Positions 44,536-52,661 of a DNA stretch of 64,000 bases are shown here, in pieces. Source of the stretch: Bog-113 sp965226755 (GTDB lineage Bacteria; Acidobacteriota; Terriglobia; Bryobacterales; Bryobacteraceae). The notes under the pieces were generated by a model. It did no database searches and was not told where the DNA came from. It worked only from the letters and a program-made list of their open reading frames with translations. Made by a program: the position numbers and the translations under genes. The first letter of the stretch is position 1. Each line of letters opens with the position of its first letter. The DNA is taken from positions 186,001 to 250,000 of the forward strand of contig CBDDDT010000004.1 of the NCBI GenBank assembly GCA_965226755.1, given 5' to 3'.

Positions 44536-46164
44536 TCAGGGCGCCGGGACGAGGAGAAGAAGCCAAGTCTCGTTCGTCGCAATGTTCCCAGTGAGCTGTC
44601 CGCCGAATAACAACAGGCCATCACTCGACGGATCGAAATCCATACTCGAAACATATCGCGCGTCGGGTTGGTCGTGCAGCCGTAACTCGGTCCATGTGGT
44701 TCCGTTCCATCCCCACGTGTCGTTCAGAGCCTGAGGGGGACCGTGGGTTCCGCCGAATAGGACGACGTGGCCGATGCTCGTGTCGTAAGCCATCGGAGCG
44801 GAAGTTCGCGGGGATGGGCTCTGCGCCGGCAATTGCTGTGTCCAGGTAACTCCGTCCCAAGTCCACGTGTCGTTGTAGTAAACCCTGCAGCAATCGCCGC
44901 CGCCATTATCGCCGCCGAAGAGAACGACGTTCCCGGTGAGCTGATCGTAGGCGAGCGGCGCCGCCCGGCGAGATGGGCTCGTCAACGGAAACCTCCGCGT
45001 CCAGGTTTTCGTTCGCCCATTCCATTCCCAGGTGTCTCCAAACGGAACTCCGCCATAATCGCCGTTGTCGGAGCCCGTGCCGCCAAATAGCAGGACCGTC
45101 TCCGTGACCGGGTCGTAGACCATCGTCCCCCGTGCGCGCGCCGCCGGAGACACCGGCGGGAATTGCTGTGTCCAGGTAAGTCCATCCCAGGTCCATGTGT
45201 CCCCCAAAGCAGCTCCGTTGTTAGCGTTATCTTCACCTCCGAAGAGCACGACGGTTTGGGTGGTTGGATCGTAGGCGATCCCTAAGTTCCCTCGCGGACT
45301 GGGAGAAACGGCTGGGAAAAGTTGCTTCCAGCCGTTGCGCCAGACCCATGTGTCGTTGAACGACACGCCGGGTATGAACGAGCTGCTGCCGCCGAAAAGA
45401 AGGGTAGCGCGCGAGGCCGAGTCATAAGCCAAGGCCGGGCCTATGCGGGGCGACGGGGCAGAAGATATGGCGGGTTCCAGCCAATCCGGCACGTGGGCCT
45501 GCAGCCGCGCCGTTACAGTCAGCGATCCCACGTTGTCGGAGTAACATCCGGGCGTAACGTTATCAGGCGCCGCGCAGGTGTCCACATAACCGAGGTAAAG
45601 GTGCGTCGCGGTGGAGGGCACGTTGAAGGTCTGGATGGCGCCCGAGCCCGTTCCAGTCAACCCGTCGCCGATGAAAAACATTTGGCCGATCCGCGGGCTC
45701 AGCTCCGGGAAATTAGTACGAGTCCCTCCTTCCGAAGCGTCGCGGACGTAGAAGCGCAGGGCTCGCGGCGCGGATGCCGGCAGGGCGTCTTCGAGGAAGA
45801 CACCCAACAGCGCACCGGTGAAATCCGTCAAGCGATAGCCGGAGAATGGGCCGATCGAGTTGAGATTGAGGGGTGGGCCGTTCGTGAAGCAGTAGCCGGT
45901 CGTTTCGCCGTCGGGCCCGAAAGCCGGGTAGCCCGCCTGGCAAGACCAGCTTCCGCCTGCGCTCGGGAAGGTCAGCGTCTGGTTAGCTTGCGCGGTAAAG
46001 GCCAACCCTGTCGGCGCGGAGCCATCGCTTCCGTCGTTGTATCCGCCCGCGCGGTAAACATCCATGGTCGCTTCAACGGGAAGCGTGAGCTGTTTCTGGG
46101 CCGGCGATAAAGCGGCGCTCAACAAAGTCACTGCAAACAGAGTGAGAACTTTCCTGAATCGCAT
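44536..46164 (-). CDS. Secreted kelch-repeat protein with N-terminal jelly-roll-like domain
   Basis: The 542-residue product has a signal peptide (LTLFAVTLLSAALSPAQ). A domain of about 190 residues follows (MDVYRAGGYNDGSDGSAP, TATHLYLGYVDTC), like the lectin-type or PEP-CTERM-associated sandwich. Then come six kelch units of about 50 residues, each with the pattern AYDxxTxxVVLFGG then DTWxWDGxTWTQ. A single six-bladed propeller is expected. There is no catalytic motif. It probably binds sugars or proteins outside the cell. A palindrome lies 74-94 bp before the start. Confidence 0.88.
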   Translation of the reverse strand: MRFRKVLTLFAVTLLSAALSPAQKQLTLPVEATMDVYRAGGYNDGSDGSAPTGLAFTAQANQTLTFPSAGGSWSCQAGYPAFGPDGETTGYCFTNGPPLNLNSIGPFSGYRLTDFTGALLGVFLEDALPASAPRALRFYVRDASEGGTRTNFPELSPRIGQMFFIGDGLTGTGSGAIQTFNVPSTATHLYLGYVDTCAAPDNVTPGCYSDNVGSLTVTARLQAHVPDWLEPAISSAPSPRIGPALAYDSASRATLLFGGSSSFIPGVSFNDTWVWRNGWKQLFPAVSPSPRGNLGIAYDPTTQTVVLFGGEDNANNGAALGDTWTWDGLTWTQQFPPVSPAARARGTMVYDPVTETVLLFGGTGSDNGDYGGVPFGDTWEWNGRTKTWTRRFPLTSPSRRAAPLAYDQLTGNVVLFGGDNGGGDCCRVYYNDTWTWDGVTWTQQLPAQSPSPRTSAPMAYDTSIGHVVLFGGTHGPPQALNDTWGWNGTTWTELRLHDQPDARYVSSMDFDPSSDGLLLFGGQLTGNIATNETWLLLLVPAP

Positions 46165-46237
46165 CGGAATCTCCAGCGGAAAATCGTATCACGTCGCGCT
46201 CGATCCTGGTTTGCTTCGCACAGGAAGACGCGATGTG

Positions 46238-46258
46238 AACGGTGTGCGATACACCGTT
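46238..46258 (-). promoter_or_regulatory. Operator-like palindrome upstream of the kelch gene
   Basis: AACGGTGT (46238-46245) and ACACCGTT (46251-46258) are perfect arms around GCGAT. The symmetry extends outward as GTGA / TCAC with one extra base. A second GTGAAAC follows at 46290-46296, complementary to GTTTCAC at 46256-46262. It could be a repressor or activator site for the kelch gene, 74 bp downstream on the minus strand. Confidence 0.4.
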
Positions 46259-46296
46259 TCACGCTTGCTGGCGGGGAATGATAGTGGCTGTGAAAC

Positions 46297-46819
46297 GTGA
46301 GCAAAATGTCCAAAACTAGTCTTCGTTTCCCGTGTTGATATTTGAATTGCAAGTTATTTCTTTCCGCCTGCGGATTGGCTACAATAACTCTCTCCGTTTC
46401 GATATTCGCTTATTGTTTACAGGTTCAGGGCGTTCACTGGTCCCGCGCCAGTGTCTAACAATGTGCATACAAAGTTGCTGAGATGTAATTTTGGTCGGCA
46501 TACAAAGAAACGTTTTTATCCTTAGTAACGGAGCTTCGCGAAGCCGAACTGCCGTGGAATTAAGGGCTGCGCCTCCGTGGCTCACGCATCTTCAAAAAAA
46601 ATCGGACCACTCCCGCGATGGCGGAGCACTGAACTAGTTAGGCTTTTCAGCAAGACGGATTGTGGAACCAAAATAGTACTGAGATAACCCCTAAAATAAA
46701 GGGTACCAATGGACGCCTATTTTGATTGAATATCCTTTTAATTCATATCTTTATATCGGTTACGCCGATAAGCTGACGATAGATCCTGAGTCCTCGGTAC
46801 AGGCATCGGAGGCAAGAAC
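46297..46819. other. AT-rich intergenic region with no supported gene
   Basis: About 520 bp between the kelch gene's upstream palindrome and the PEP-CTERM gene. It is visibly richer in A and T than its surroundings. Short frames at 46379-46585 and 46738-46989 (both minus) have no ribosome site, domain or natural composition. It probably holds the PEP-CTERM promoter and may be foreign DNA. Confidence 0.5.
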
Positions 46820-47680
46820 ATGAATATCCGGAAGTTCACCAAACGGCGCGGCGCAGTCTTAAGGATGGCGGCTGGAGCGGGCTTGTTTCTATGTTTTGGG
46901 ACGGCATATGCAAGTAATATCTGTCCTACGGCATCGCTCTCCACGTATATAAACGGCACGAACTCGCCCTGCATGATCGGGAGCGACACCTTTACGTTTG
47001 GACCGACCCTGAGCTACGCCGGTTTGTCGTTGGGAGTGGCGACGCCTCCCACGCCGAGTCAGATCACGGTCGTGCCAGGCGGAGGCGACGGGAACCCGAG
47101 TCTTTCGTTCACGGGCAATTTCGCCGTGGGGCCGCTGGTCGGGTCGGAGACGAACGTTTTTCATTTCACCGTGCAATCGGGGGGCGGTCCGATCACTTCG
47201 ACGGATCTCTCCATTCTGGATCCGGTGGTGACTCCGGGAGCGCTGGGCGTGGGCGCGGTCGCCGCGACGGAGCTGGTATGCCTGGGCGGAACGTTCACGT
47301 CGCTGCCGACGGGCGTGCTGGGCGATCTGACCGGGCTGGGCAACTACGGCTGCGGCGGGGTGACGCTGCAAGCCGGCGTCGTAGGTGAAGGCGATGCCGC
47401 TCTGCTGGCCATATTGGGCGCAACGGTCGGCACGGAAGCCACGCTGACGTTCACGACCGACCCGACGATTATCGACGTATTGAAGATCCAAACGCTCGAC
47501 GCCACTCTCACCGCGACTGTGTCGGACGGCGGACTGAGCGACTCGTTTGCAATCGGCGGCTCTCCGGTTCCTGAGCCGGCCAGCATTGGGCTGTGCGGCG
47601 CCGCGATGATGCTTGCCGGTCTCCTGCGGCTCAAGCGCGCCAAGACCCGGCAAGGCGATCGGAACCAATTTATCGATTGA
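46820..47680 (+). CDS. PEP-CTERM sorting-signal protein
   Basis: The 286-residue product has a signal peptide (MAAGAGLFLCFGTAYA), a low-complexity Gly/Thr/Val-rich body and the sorting tripartite C-terminus: VPEPASIGLCGAAMMLAGLL then RLKRAK. Exosortase (EpsH) cuts such tails and exports the protein to the surface matrix; no exosortase is in the window. GGAGG at 46808-46812 sits seven bases before the ATG. The next gene, the glycosidase-like paralogue, starts 26 bp after. Confidence 0.9.
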   Translation: MNIRKFTKRRGAVLRMAAGAGLFLCFGTAYASNICPTASLSTYINGTNSPCMIGSDTFTFGPTLSYAGLSLGVATPPTPSQITVVPGGGDGNPSLSFTGNFAVGPLVGSETNVFHFTVQSGGGPITSTDLSILDPVVTPGALGVGAVAATELVCLGGTFTSLPTGVLGDLTGLGNYGCGGVTLQAGVVGEGDAALLAILGATVGTEATLTFTTDPTIIDVLKIQTLDATLTATVSDGGLSDSFAIGGSPVPEPASIGLCGAAMMLAGLLRLKRAKTRQGDRNQFID

Positions 47681-47706
47681 GTATTTCGAGAAAGGAATCC
47701 TATTTT

Positions 47707-49524
47707 ATGCCCACTTTCACAAAACTCCTCGCGTTTACGTTCGGTGCGTTGCTCACGCTCAGCGCTCAGACGTTTCCCACTCCCTCCTCCCCCTATCAGG
47801 ATCTCTACGGCTTAAACGACCCCAACATCAGTAACCCAGACGCCTACGTCCCGCCGGCGACGCAGCCATGTACCGGCGTTCCCGCGACCTATACGTCGCT
47901 CTGCAACGAGCTGCTGACCACGGATTTAGAACCATTCGAGGCACAGTATCTGGCGCACCTGGTGTTGCCGAACCCGATCACCACGCTATATGGCGGGCAG
48001 ATAAACCCTTCCGAGTCGGCCGTCGGTCCGGGTCTTCTCACCGCGAATAACGAATCCGCCGTATACCAGTGGTTATGCATGCAGAAGGCGTTAGGCGCTA
48101 AAGAGGTTACCGTCCACGTCGATTTTCCGATTCTGGATCCAAATTTTTACTGGAGCACGAGCCAAACCCCCTCCCAGCAAGCAGCCGGGCAAGCCCAACT
48201 CGCGCAGATGCAGGCGTACTACACAAACGTCGCCAAATGGGCCAGTCAGTTCGGCTTCACCCTGATCGTTCAAACTCAGAATCTGTTCCCCGCGGCGACC
48301 ACGCTGCCTTCAGCACCGATTACGCTCTGGGGGGGAGCGAACGCGGTGGCGACGCTGGCTAACTTCTATAACGGCGAGTACCAGGCGAACGACGCCAGTC
48401 CGAACTACGCCGCTTACAGCGCGGACCGCGGAATACAGGCCGCTTGGATTGCGGCCAATATGAAGCCCGCGTATCTTTCGGTCATCTACGAACCGGACTC
48501 GGAAGCGGCCAATGCCTTGCTGCCCAACCTCGGGACGGTACCGGGAAGCCTGGCGAACCTTCAAGGCATTATCGCCGGTTACAACAGCATGAACCCGCCC
48601 GCCACCAAAGTTGGAGCAGGAGTGGGTGTCTGGATCACCTACTACGATCCGATCGCCAACAAGAATTATCAGGCGATCGACTTCGATCAAGCGTACGCCA
48701 GCACGCCAGGAACGATTGACGGCGCCAACCCGCTCGCCCTCAATTTCATCGATATGCACCTTTACGACATTACGAACAGCGCTCCCAATAACTTTCTGGC
48801 GATGGCCTGGACAGTCGCACAGTGGGTGCACACTACGCCCAAGCTGGGGCTTGGGATGAGCGAGTTCTGGCTGGCCAAAGCCTCGGCTGACGAGGTGACG
48901 GACGGCGAAGGTCTGCCGACTTATCGCAATACCTACAGCTTTTGGATGCCGTTGGATAGCAGGTTCCTTTCGGATATGCACACGTTCACGGCTTACTGGG
49001 GATTCAACTTCGAGACAATAAGCTATCCACAGTTCTTTAGCGCCAACCTGAAATACGCCAACGCTCCGCCGAACGATATCGTGACGTGGGACACGGAAGT
49101 GCCGCCGAACGCGGCGTCTATCAACAGCGCCGATTTAACGGCCACCACAGCGGCTCTCAACGTGGGAGCGTTCACCAACACGGGGGGAGCCTACTATAAA
49201 ACGCTTGTGCCCACTGACATAATGGCGCCGTCAGCTCCGCCGAATCTGAAGGCTTCGGCGAATGTGGGCATCGTGTATCTTACCTGGAACGCATCCACCG
49301 ATAACGTGGGAGTGCTCTACTATGTCATCACCCGGAACGGCTTGCCCGCCCAGAAGAAACCCGTCCACGATACTCAGTGGTATTTCCCCGGGGGTGTATC
49401 CGAGCTTTTTTACCAGGAGAGCGGACTGAACAACAACACCATGTATACGTACACCGTCTATGCGATCGATATGGCCGGCAATACCTCTCTACCCTCTGTT
49501 GCTTCGGTAACAACGCCTAACTAG
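47707..49524 (+). CDS. Secreted glycosidase-like protein with one FN3 domain (paralogue of 40368-42446)
   Basis: From the ATG at 47707 it has 605 residues. The leader KLLAFTFGALLTLSAQTFP closely matches that of the protein at 40368. The barrel-like part has GAKEVTVHVDFPILDPNFY, FTLIVQTQNLFP, AYLSVIYEPDSEAAN (possible acid/base Glu), LNFIDMHLYDITN and LGLGMSEFWLAKA (possible nucleophile Glu). One FN3 repeat (about 515-603) closes the protein. The frame is open back to 47593, but that extension is inside the PEP-CTERM gene and has no natural leader. It follows PEP-CTERM by 26 bp, so they may be co-transcribed. Confidence 0.8.
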   Translation: MPTFTKLLAFTFGALLTLSAQTFPTPSSPYQDLYGLNDPNISNPDAYVPPATQPCTGVPATYTSLCNELLTTDLEPFEAQYLAHLVLPNPITTLYGGQINPSESAVGPGLLTANNESAVYQWLCMQKALGAKEVTVHVDFPILDPNFYWSTSQTPSQQAAGQAQLAQMQAYYTNVAKWASQFGFTLIVQTQNLFPAATTLPSAPITLWGGANAVATLANFYNGEYQANDASPNYAAYSADRGIQAAWIAANMKPAYLSVIYEPDSEAANALLPNLGTVPGSLANLQGIIAGYNSMNPPATKVGAGVGVWITYYDPIANKNYQAIDFDQAYASTPGTIDGANPLALNFIDMHLYDITNSAPNNFLAMAWTVAQWVHTTPKLGLGMSEFWLAKASADEVTDGEGLPTYRNTYSFWMPLDSRFLSDMHTFTAYWGFNFETISYPQFFSANLKYANAPPNDIVTWDTEVPPNAASINSADLTATTAALNVGAFTNTGGAYYKTLVPTDIMAPSAPPNLKASANVGIVYLTWNASTDNVGVLYYVITRNGLPAQKKPVHDTQWYFPGGVSELFYQESGLNNNTMYTYTVYAIDMAGNTSLPSVASVTTPN

Positions 49525-49540
49525 CAGATGCGGAGACCGG

Positions 49541-49566
49541 AGAGCCTCTGGATTCCCGGAGGCTCT
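49541..49566. terminator. Hairpin between convergent genes
   Basis: AGAGCCTC (49541-49548) and GAGGCTCT (49559-49566) pair perfectly around ten bases, 17 bp after the stop of the FN3 protein and before the convergent acyltransferase stop. The T-tract is weak. Confidence 0.5.
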
Positions 49567-49596
49567 TCGAATCGAGGCGGACGATCCAAGGCCGCT

Positions 49597-50787
49597 TCAA
49601 ATGTGCAGCCGAATTTTCCATCTCGTCAGAAGCGTCGCCATAGCGAGGATTGCGCCCGTGAATACGAGGGATCGAACCGCGCCTGGCCATCCTGATTGCA
49701 GGCGGGCTGGGATCCACGCGGTTCCCACCCCGAAGTAGAACAGATCGGGGAGTAAGTAGGTCAGCAGAGTATTGCTGCCCGGCGCCCGCGTGAAGGCGGC
49801 CCACTTCCGGTGGTTTCGAATGTCGCAGATGTAAAACAGAAGCAGGAAGATCAGCACGCCGGCTCCGGCGCTGAAGAAGCACCAGGCGGGCGTGGCGCGG
49901 TTCTTGGAAATACCCAGCGGGCTGGTGAAAAATCCGCAAAGGAGCAGTCCGCATCCGAAAGCGGCGCCCCACAGCGCGTGGTCGCGAAATCGCCCGTGCG
50001 GGTCTCCGTCCAGGAAGAGCCGGGTGGTGACGACGCCGGCCATGGCGAGCAAGGGAAATGCGCCATTGTTAAAAGGCCAAACGTAGAACGGCAAGGCGTC
50101 CGGAAACAGGACCCACTGTTTGGTGGAAGCGATATTCAGGGCGCAGAAAAGAACGAGCCAGGCCCACGGGGCCCAAATCCAGCGCCGGGTCGGGATGTAG
50201 ACCAGGCAGACGGCGAGGTAGGTCCAGCCGATCAGGCCGAGAATCTCCCAGTAGGATATGTCGAGCCAGAGAATGTGGCCGCCGGAGGTTGTGCGGCGGA
50301 AGATCAACAGCAGCGCGGTCATGAGGAGCATCCCGGCGATGCGAAGACTCAGGCGAAGCGTCCGGGAAAAAGTCTTCGGCGAGTAAACGTTCCAGGAAAG
50401 AATGGCGCCCAGAAGGAACAGAGCGCCCCAGGCGTTGCGGCTGATCCCCATCAATCGTGGGTCGCCCTTATCGACGTTGGCGAGGGCCAGACCGAGAAGG
50501 ACCAGAGCGGCCGAACGGAAGAGGACGTGAAGCCACAATGGCGGGCCGGAATCCCCCTTGAATTCGCGCCGATCCACCGCCAGCGGAATCGACATGCCCA
50601 GGATAAACAGGAACGCGGGGAAAACCATGTCGACATAGGTCATGCCGTTCTTGTCGCCCATGTGGTAGTTCCACCAGGGCAGGCCGCGAACGCCGGCAAG
50701 GTCATTGACGAAGATCATCACGAGCATGGTCATGCCGCGGAAAACATCGAGCGAGACGACGCGATGCGGTTGCGCGGGGCTGGTCAG
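49597..50787 (-). CDS. DUF5009/HGSNAT-like membrane acyltransferase, probable CTG start
   Basis: The family's conserved N-terminus is RVVSLDVFRGMTMLVMIFVNDLAG. The first ATG in frame (50733) lies in the middle of it. Upstream in frame the only natural start is CTG at 50787, which overlaps the GH18 gene's TGA as CTGA and gives 396 residues beginning TSPAQPHRVVSLDVFRG. About ten transmembrane helices follow, with MVFPAFLFILGMSIPLAV. Relatives acetylate glucosamine residues across a membrane. The close link to a GH18 gene suggests amino-sugar polymer metabolism. Confidence 0.82.
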   Translation of the reverse strand: MTSPAQPHRVVSLDVFRGMTMLVMIFVNDLAGVRGLPWWNYHMGDKNGMTYVDMVFPAFLFILGMSIPLAVDRREFKGDSGPPLWLHVLFRSAALVLLGLALANVDKGDPRLMGISRNAWGALFLLGAILSWNVYSPKTFSRTLRLSLRIAGMLLMTALLLIFRRTTSGGHILWLDISYWEILGLIGWTYLAVCLVYIPTRRWIWAPWAWLVLFCALNIASTKQWVLFPDALPFYVWPFNNGAFPLLAMAGVVTTRLFLDGDPHGRFRDHALWGAAFGCGLLLCGFFTSPLGISKNRATPAWCFFSAGAGVLIFLLLFYICDIRNHRKWAAFTRAPGSNTLLTYLLPDLFYFGVGTAWIPARLQSGWPGAVRSLVFTGAILAMATLLTRWKIRLHI

Positions 50788-51938
50788 GGGCGCAAACCCT
50801 TCGATGAGGCGAGGCCGTGGGAATACAGGGTGGCGTAGATGGCGTTCAGAAGAGCTTGGTCGGAGTCGCTGTGATATTCCCAGAACATCACGCCGCCTAA
50901 GTGTTGCTGGAGGGCATAGTGCGATTTCCGGGTGACGGACTCGACGTCTTCATAGGAGACGAACGTGCGAGTTGCGGCGCTATACAGGTAGGGCGCGGCG
51001 GCAATCGGATCCCAATAGCGCACGTAGCCCGCATTCAATAAGGTTGCGACGATGTTGCGGTAAGAGGCGTCGAGCCCGGCGGGTTTGCCCGGTTGAAACA
51101 GCCCGTGCGCGGCAGAGCCGACGTCGGACCACGCGTGGCCGTAAAAGGGAACGCCGAGGACGAGTTTCCGGGCAGGCACGCCGGCCGCCAGGAAGGCTTT
51201 GACCGATGTGTCGGCAGAGACTCCGTTGGGGTCGGCGGGATTGGGAAACAGCGGCGCGTGATGACCGGTGATCGCGCTCGAACTGGGTTCGTAATAGTCA
51301 TAGCTCATGAGGTTGATCGTGTCCACCTCGCGGGCCACGGCGCGCATGTCGGTATGGGCAAGAAAATCGGCGGACGCGCCGGCCGCGACGGAGGTCAGCA
51401 GGCGCCGGTGGAGGGTCTTTTGCTCGGCATCGAACCGGATGCGGAGTTCGCGGAGCAACGCCGTGTAATTCTCCCGATCCTCCGGGCGGAAGGGATTTCC
51501 GATGCCGGGGAGGCCGGGATATTCCCAATCCACATCAATGCCGTCAAGGTTATATTTGCGGACGAAGCGCGCGGTGCTGTCGATGAACTTCCGTCGCCCG
51601 GCGGCCGTCTGAGCCATTGCCGAGAATGCTCCCGACCATGTCCATCCACCCACGGAGACCAGCACTTTCAGACGCGGGTTGGCGGTCTTCAAACCCGTTA
51701 GAACAGCGAAGTTTTCCGCATCGTGCGAGAAGCCTTCCACGATCTCCCCATCGGCAATATTGGCGAAGGCGTAGTTGATGCGCGTCAGCTTCCCCGCGGC
51801 GATTTCAGCGGGTTGCAGCACGCGGTCTTTCACAAAGACGTAAGCGATGATCGCTTCGGAATTCATTTGGGCGGCGAGCGGGTACGCGAGCAGGCAGGCG
51901 ACCAGGCAACGCAGAATGGAGCATCTAGGCGGCGGCAA
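50784..51938 (-). CDS. GH18-family glycosyl hydrolase (chitinase-like)
   Basis: The protein contains VLVSVGGWTWSGAFSAMA and the GH18 catalytic motif DGIDVDWEYPG with the DxxDxDxE acids, then INLMSYDYYEPSSS, LGVPFYGHAWSDV and GGVMFWEYHSDSD, all chitinase strands. It is predicted to be secreted (RCLVACLLAYPLAAQ). TTG at 51938 starts directly before the leader and gives 384 residues. ATG at 52037 would add 33 unnatural residues. It likely cuts chitin or another GlcNAc polymer. The acyltransferase gene overlaps by four bases. Confidence 0.9.
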   Translation of the reverse strand: MPPPRCSILRCLVACLLAYPLAAQMNSEAIIAYVFVKDRVLQPAEIAAGKLTRINYAFANIADGEIVEGFSHDAENFAVLTGLKTANPRLKVLVSVGGWTWSGAFSAMAQTAAGRRKFIDSTARFVRKYNLDGIDVDWEYPGLPGIGNPFRPEDRENYTALLRELRIRFDAEQKTLHRRLLTSVAAGASADFLAHTDMRAVAREVDTINLMSYDYYEPSSSAITGHHAPLFPNPADPNGVSADTSVKAFLAAGVPARKLVLGVPFYGHAWSDVGSAAHGLFQPGKPAGLDASYRNIVATLLNAGYVRYWDPIAAAPYLYSAATRTFVSYEDVESVTRKSHYALQQHLGGVMFWEYHSDSDQALLNAIYATLYSHGLASSKGLRP

Positions 51939-52083
51939 AGTCGATTGTAGTCCGAACGCGCCGGCCCGGCATGCACCCGCTCTGTGAGAAACCTCTCGCT
52001 TTCCGGAAATCCATGTTGCGGAAAGCTGTCGATCCATGCCTCGCGTGTTACACTCAAACTGCGTTTGATAGGCCCTGCCAATT

Positions 52084-52104
52084 TAGGCGCGAGAACCTCG
52101 CCTA
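52084..52104 (+). promoter_or_regulatory. Leader hairpin of the RRM gene
   Basis: TAGGCG (52084-52089) pairs with CGCCTA (52099-52104); an alternative TAGG/CCTA plus CGAG/CTCG pairing uses the same bases. It lies 40-60 bases before the start codon, probably in the mRNA leader. Cold-regulated RRM genes often have structured leaders, but this is only a suggestion. Confidence 0.3.
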
Positions 52105-52143
52105 TCCCGAATTGCTCAGCTCTCAAATCAAAAGGATGAATCG

Positions 52144-52473
52144 ATGAAGAACATTTTTGTAGGAAATCTGAGTTTCGGGACGACCGAACAAGATCTCCGA
52201 TCTCTGTTTGAAGCTTACGGGGCAGTTGACCGGGTGAGCATTGTTACGGACCGCGACTCTGGACAGCCCCGTGGTTTCGGGTTTGTGGAGATGAGCAGCG
52301 ATACCGAAGGCGATAAAGCGATCGCGGCGATGAACGGTCGTGAGGTCGGCGGCCGCGCTTTGAACGTGAACGAGGCTCGTCCGAAGGGCAGCGGGGGCGG
52401 CGGCGGACGGGACGGCGGCGGCAATCGCGGCGGGGGCGGCGGCGGATACGGCCGCAAACCTTCTCGCTGGTAA
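52144..52473 (+). CDS. Glycine-rich RRM RNA-binding protein
   Basis: 109 residues. The RRM has RNP2 IFVGNL at the N-terminus and RNP1 RGFGFVEM near residue 40, followed by ALNVNEARP. The tail is glycine-rich (about 80-103). It resembles the Rbp proteins of cyanobacteria and acidobacteria that bind RNA and are often cold-induced. It is a single gene with AAAGGA upstream and a terminator after. Confidence 0.95.
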   Translation: MKNIFVGNLSFGTTEQDLRSLFEAYGAVDRVSIVTDRDSGQPRGFGFVEMSSDTEGDKAIAAMNGREVGGRALNVNEARPKGSGGGGGRDGGGNRGGGGGGYGRKPSRW

Positions 52474-52537
52474 GAAAACTTCTCTTTGTTTTCGGTAGCC
52501 TTTCGTAGAGCGGCTACTGCTTGATTCCTGTTCAATC

Positions 52538-52570
52538 ACGGCGACGGAGTTACGTCGCCGTTCTTCCTTT
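52538..52570 (+). terminator. Rho-independent terminator after the RRM gene
   Basis: ACGGCGAC (52538-52545) pairs with GTCGCCGT (52554-52561) around an 8-base loop, followed by a pyrimidine run TCTTCCTTTTCC. Confidence 0.75.
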
Positions 52571-52661
52571 TCCCAACACTCTCCCGCAATCTCCCCCTTT
52601 AATCCTGCTCAAAACTGGCGCGTTCTCCGGTTGAGAGAACGAACATGGCTATGATCACCGG

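Noticed and set aside
46379..46989. Short minus-strand frames in the AT-rich gap
   Set aside because: No ribosome site, no recognisable domain and unnatural residue composition; one runs into the PEP-CTERM gene.
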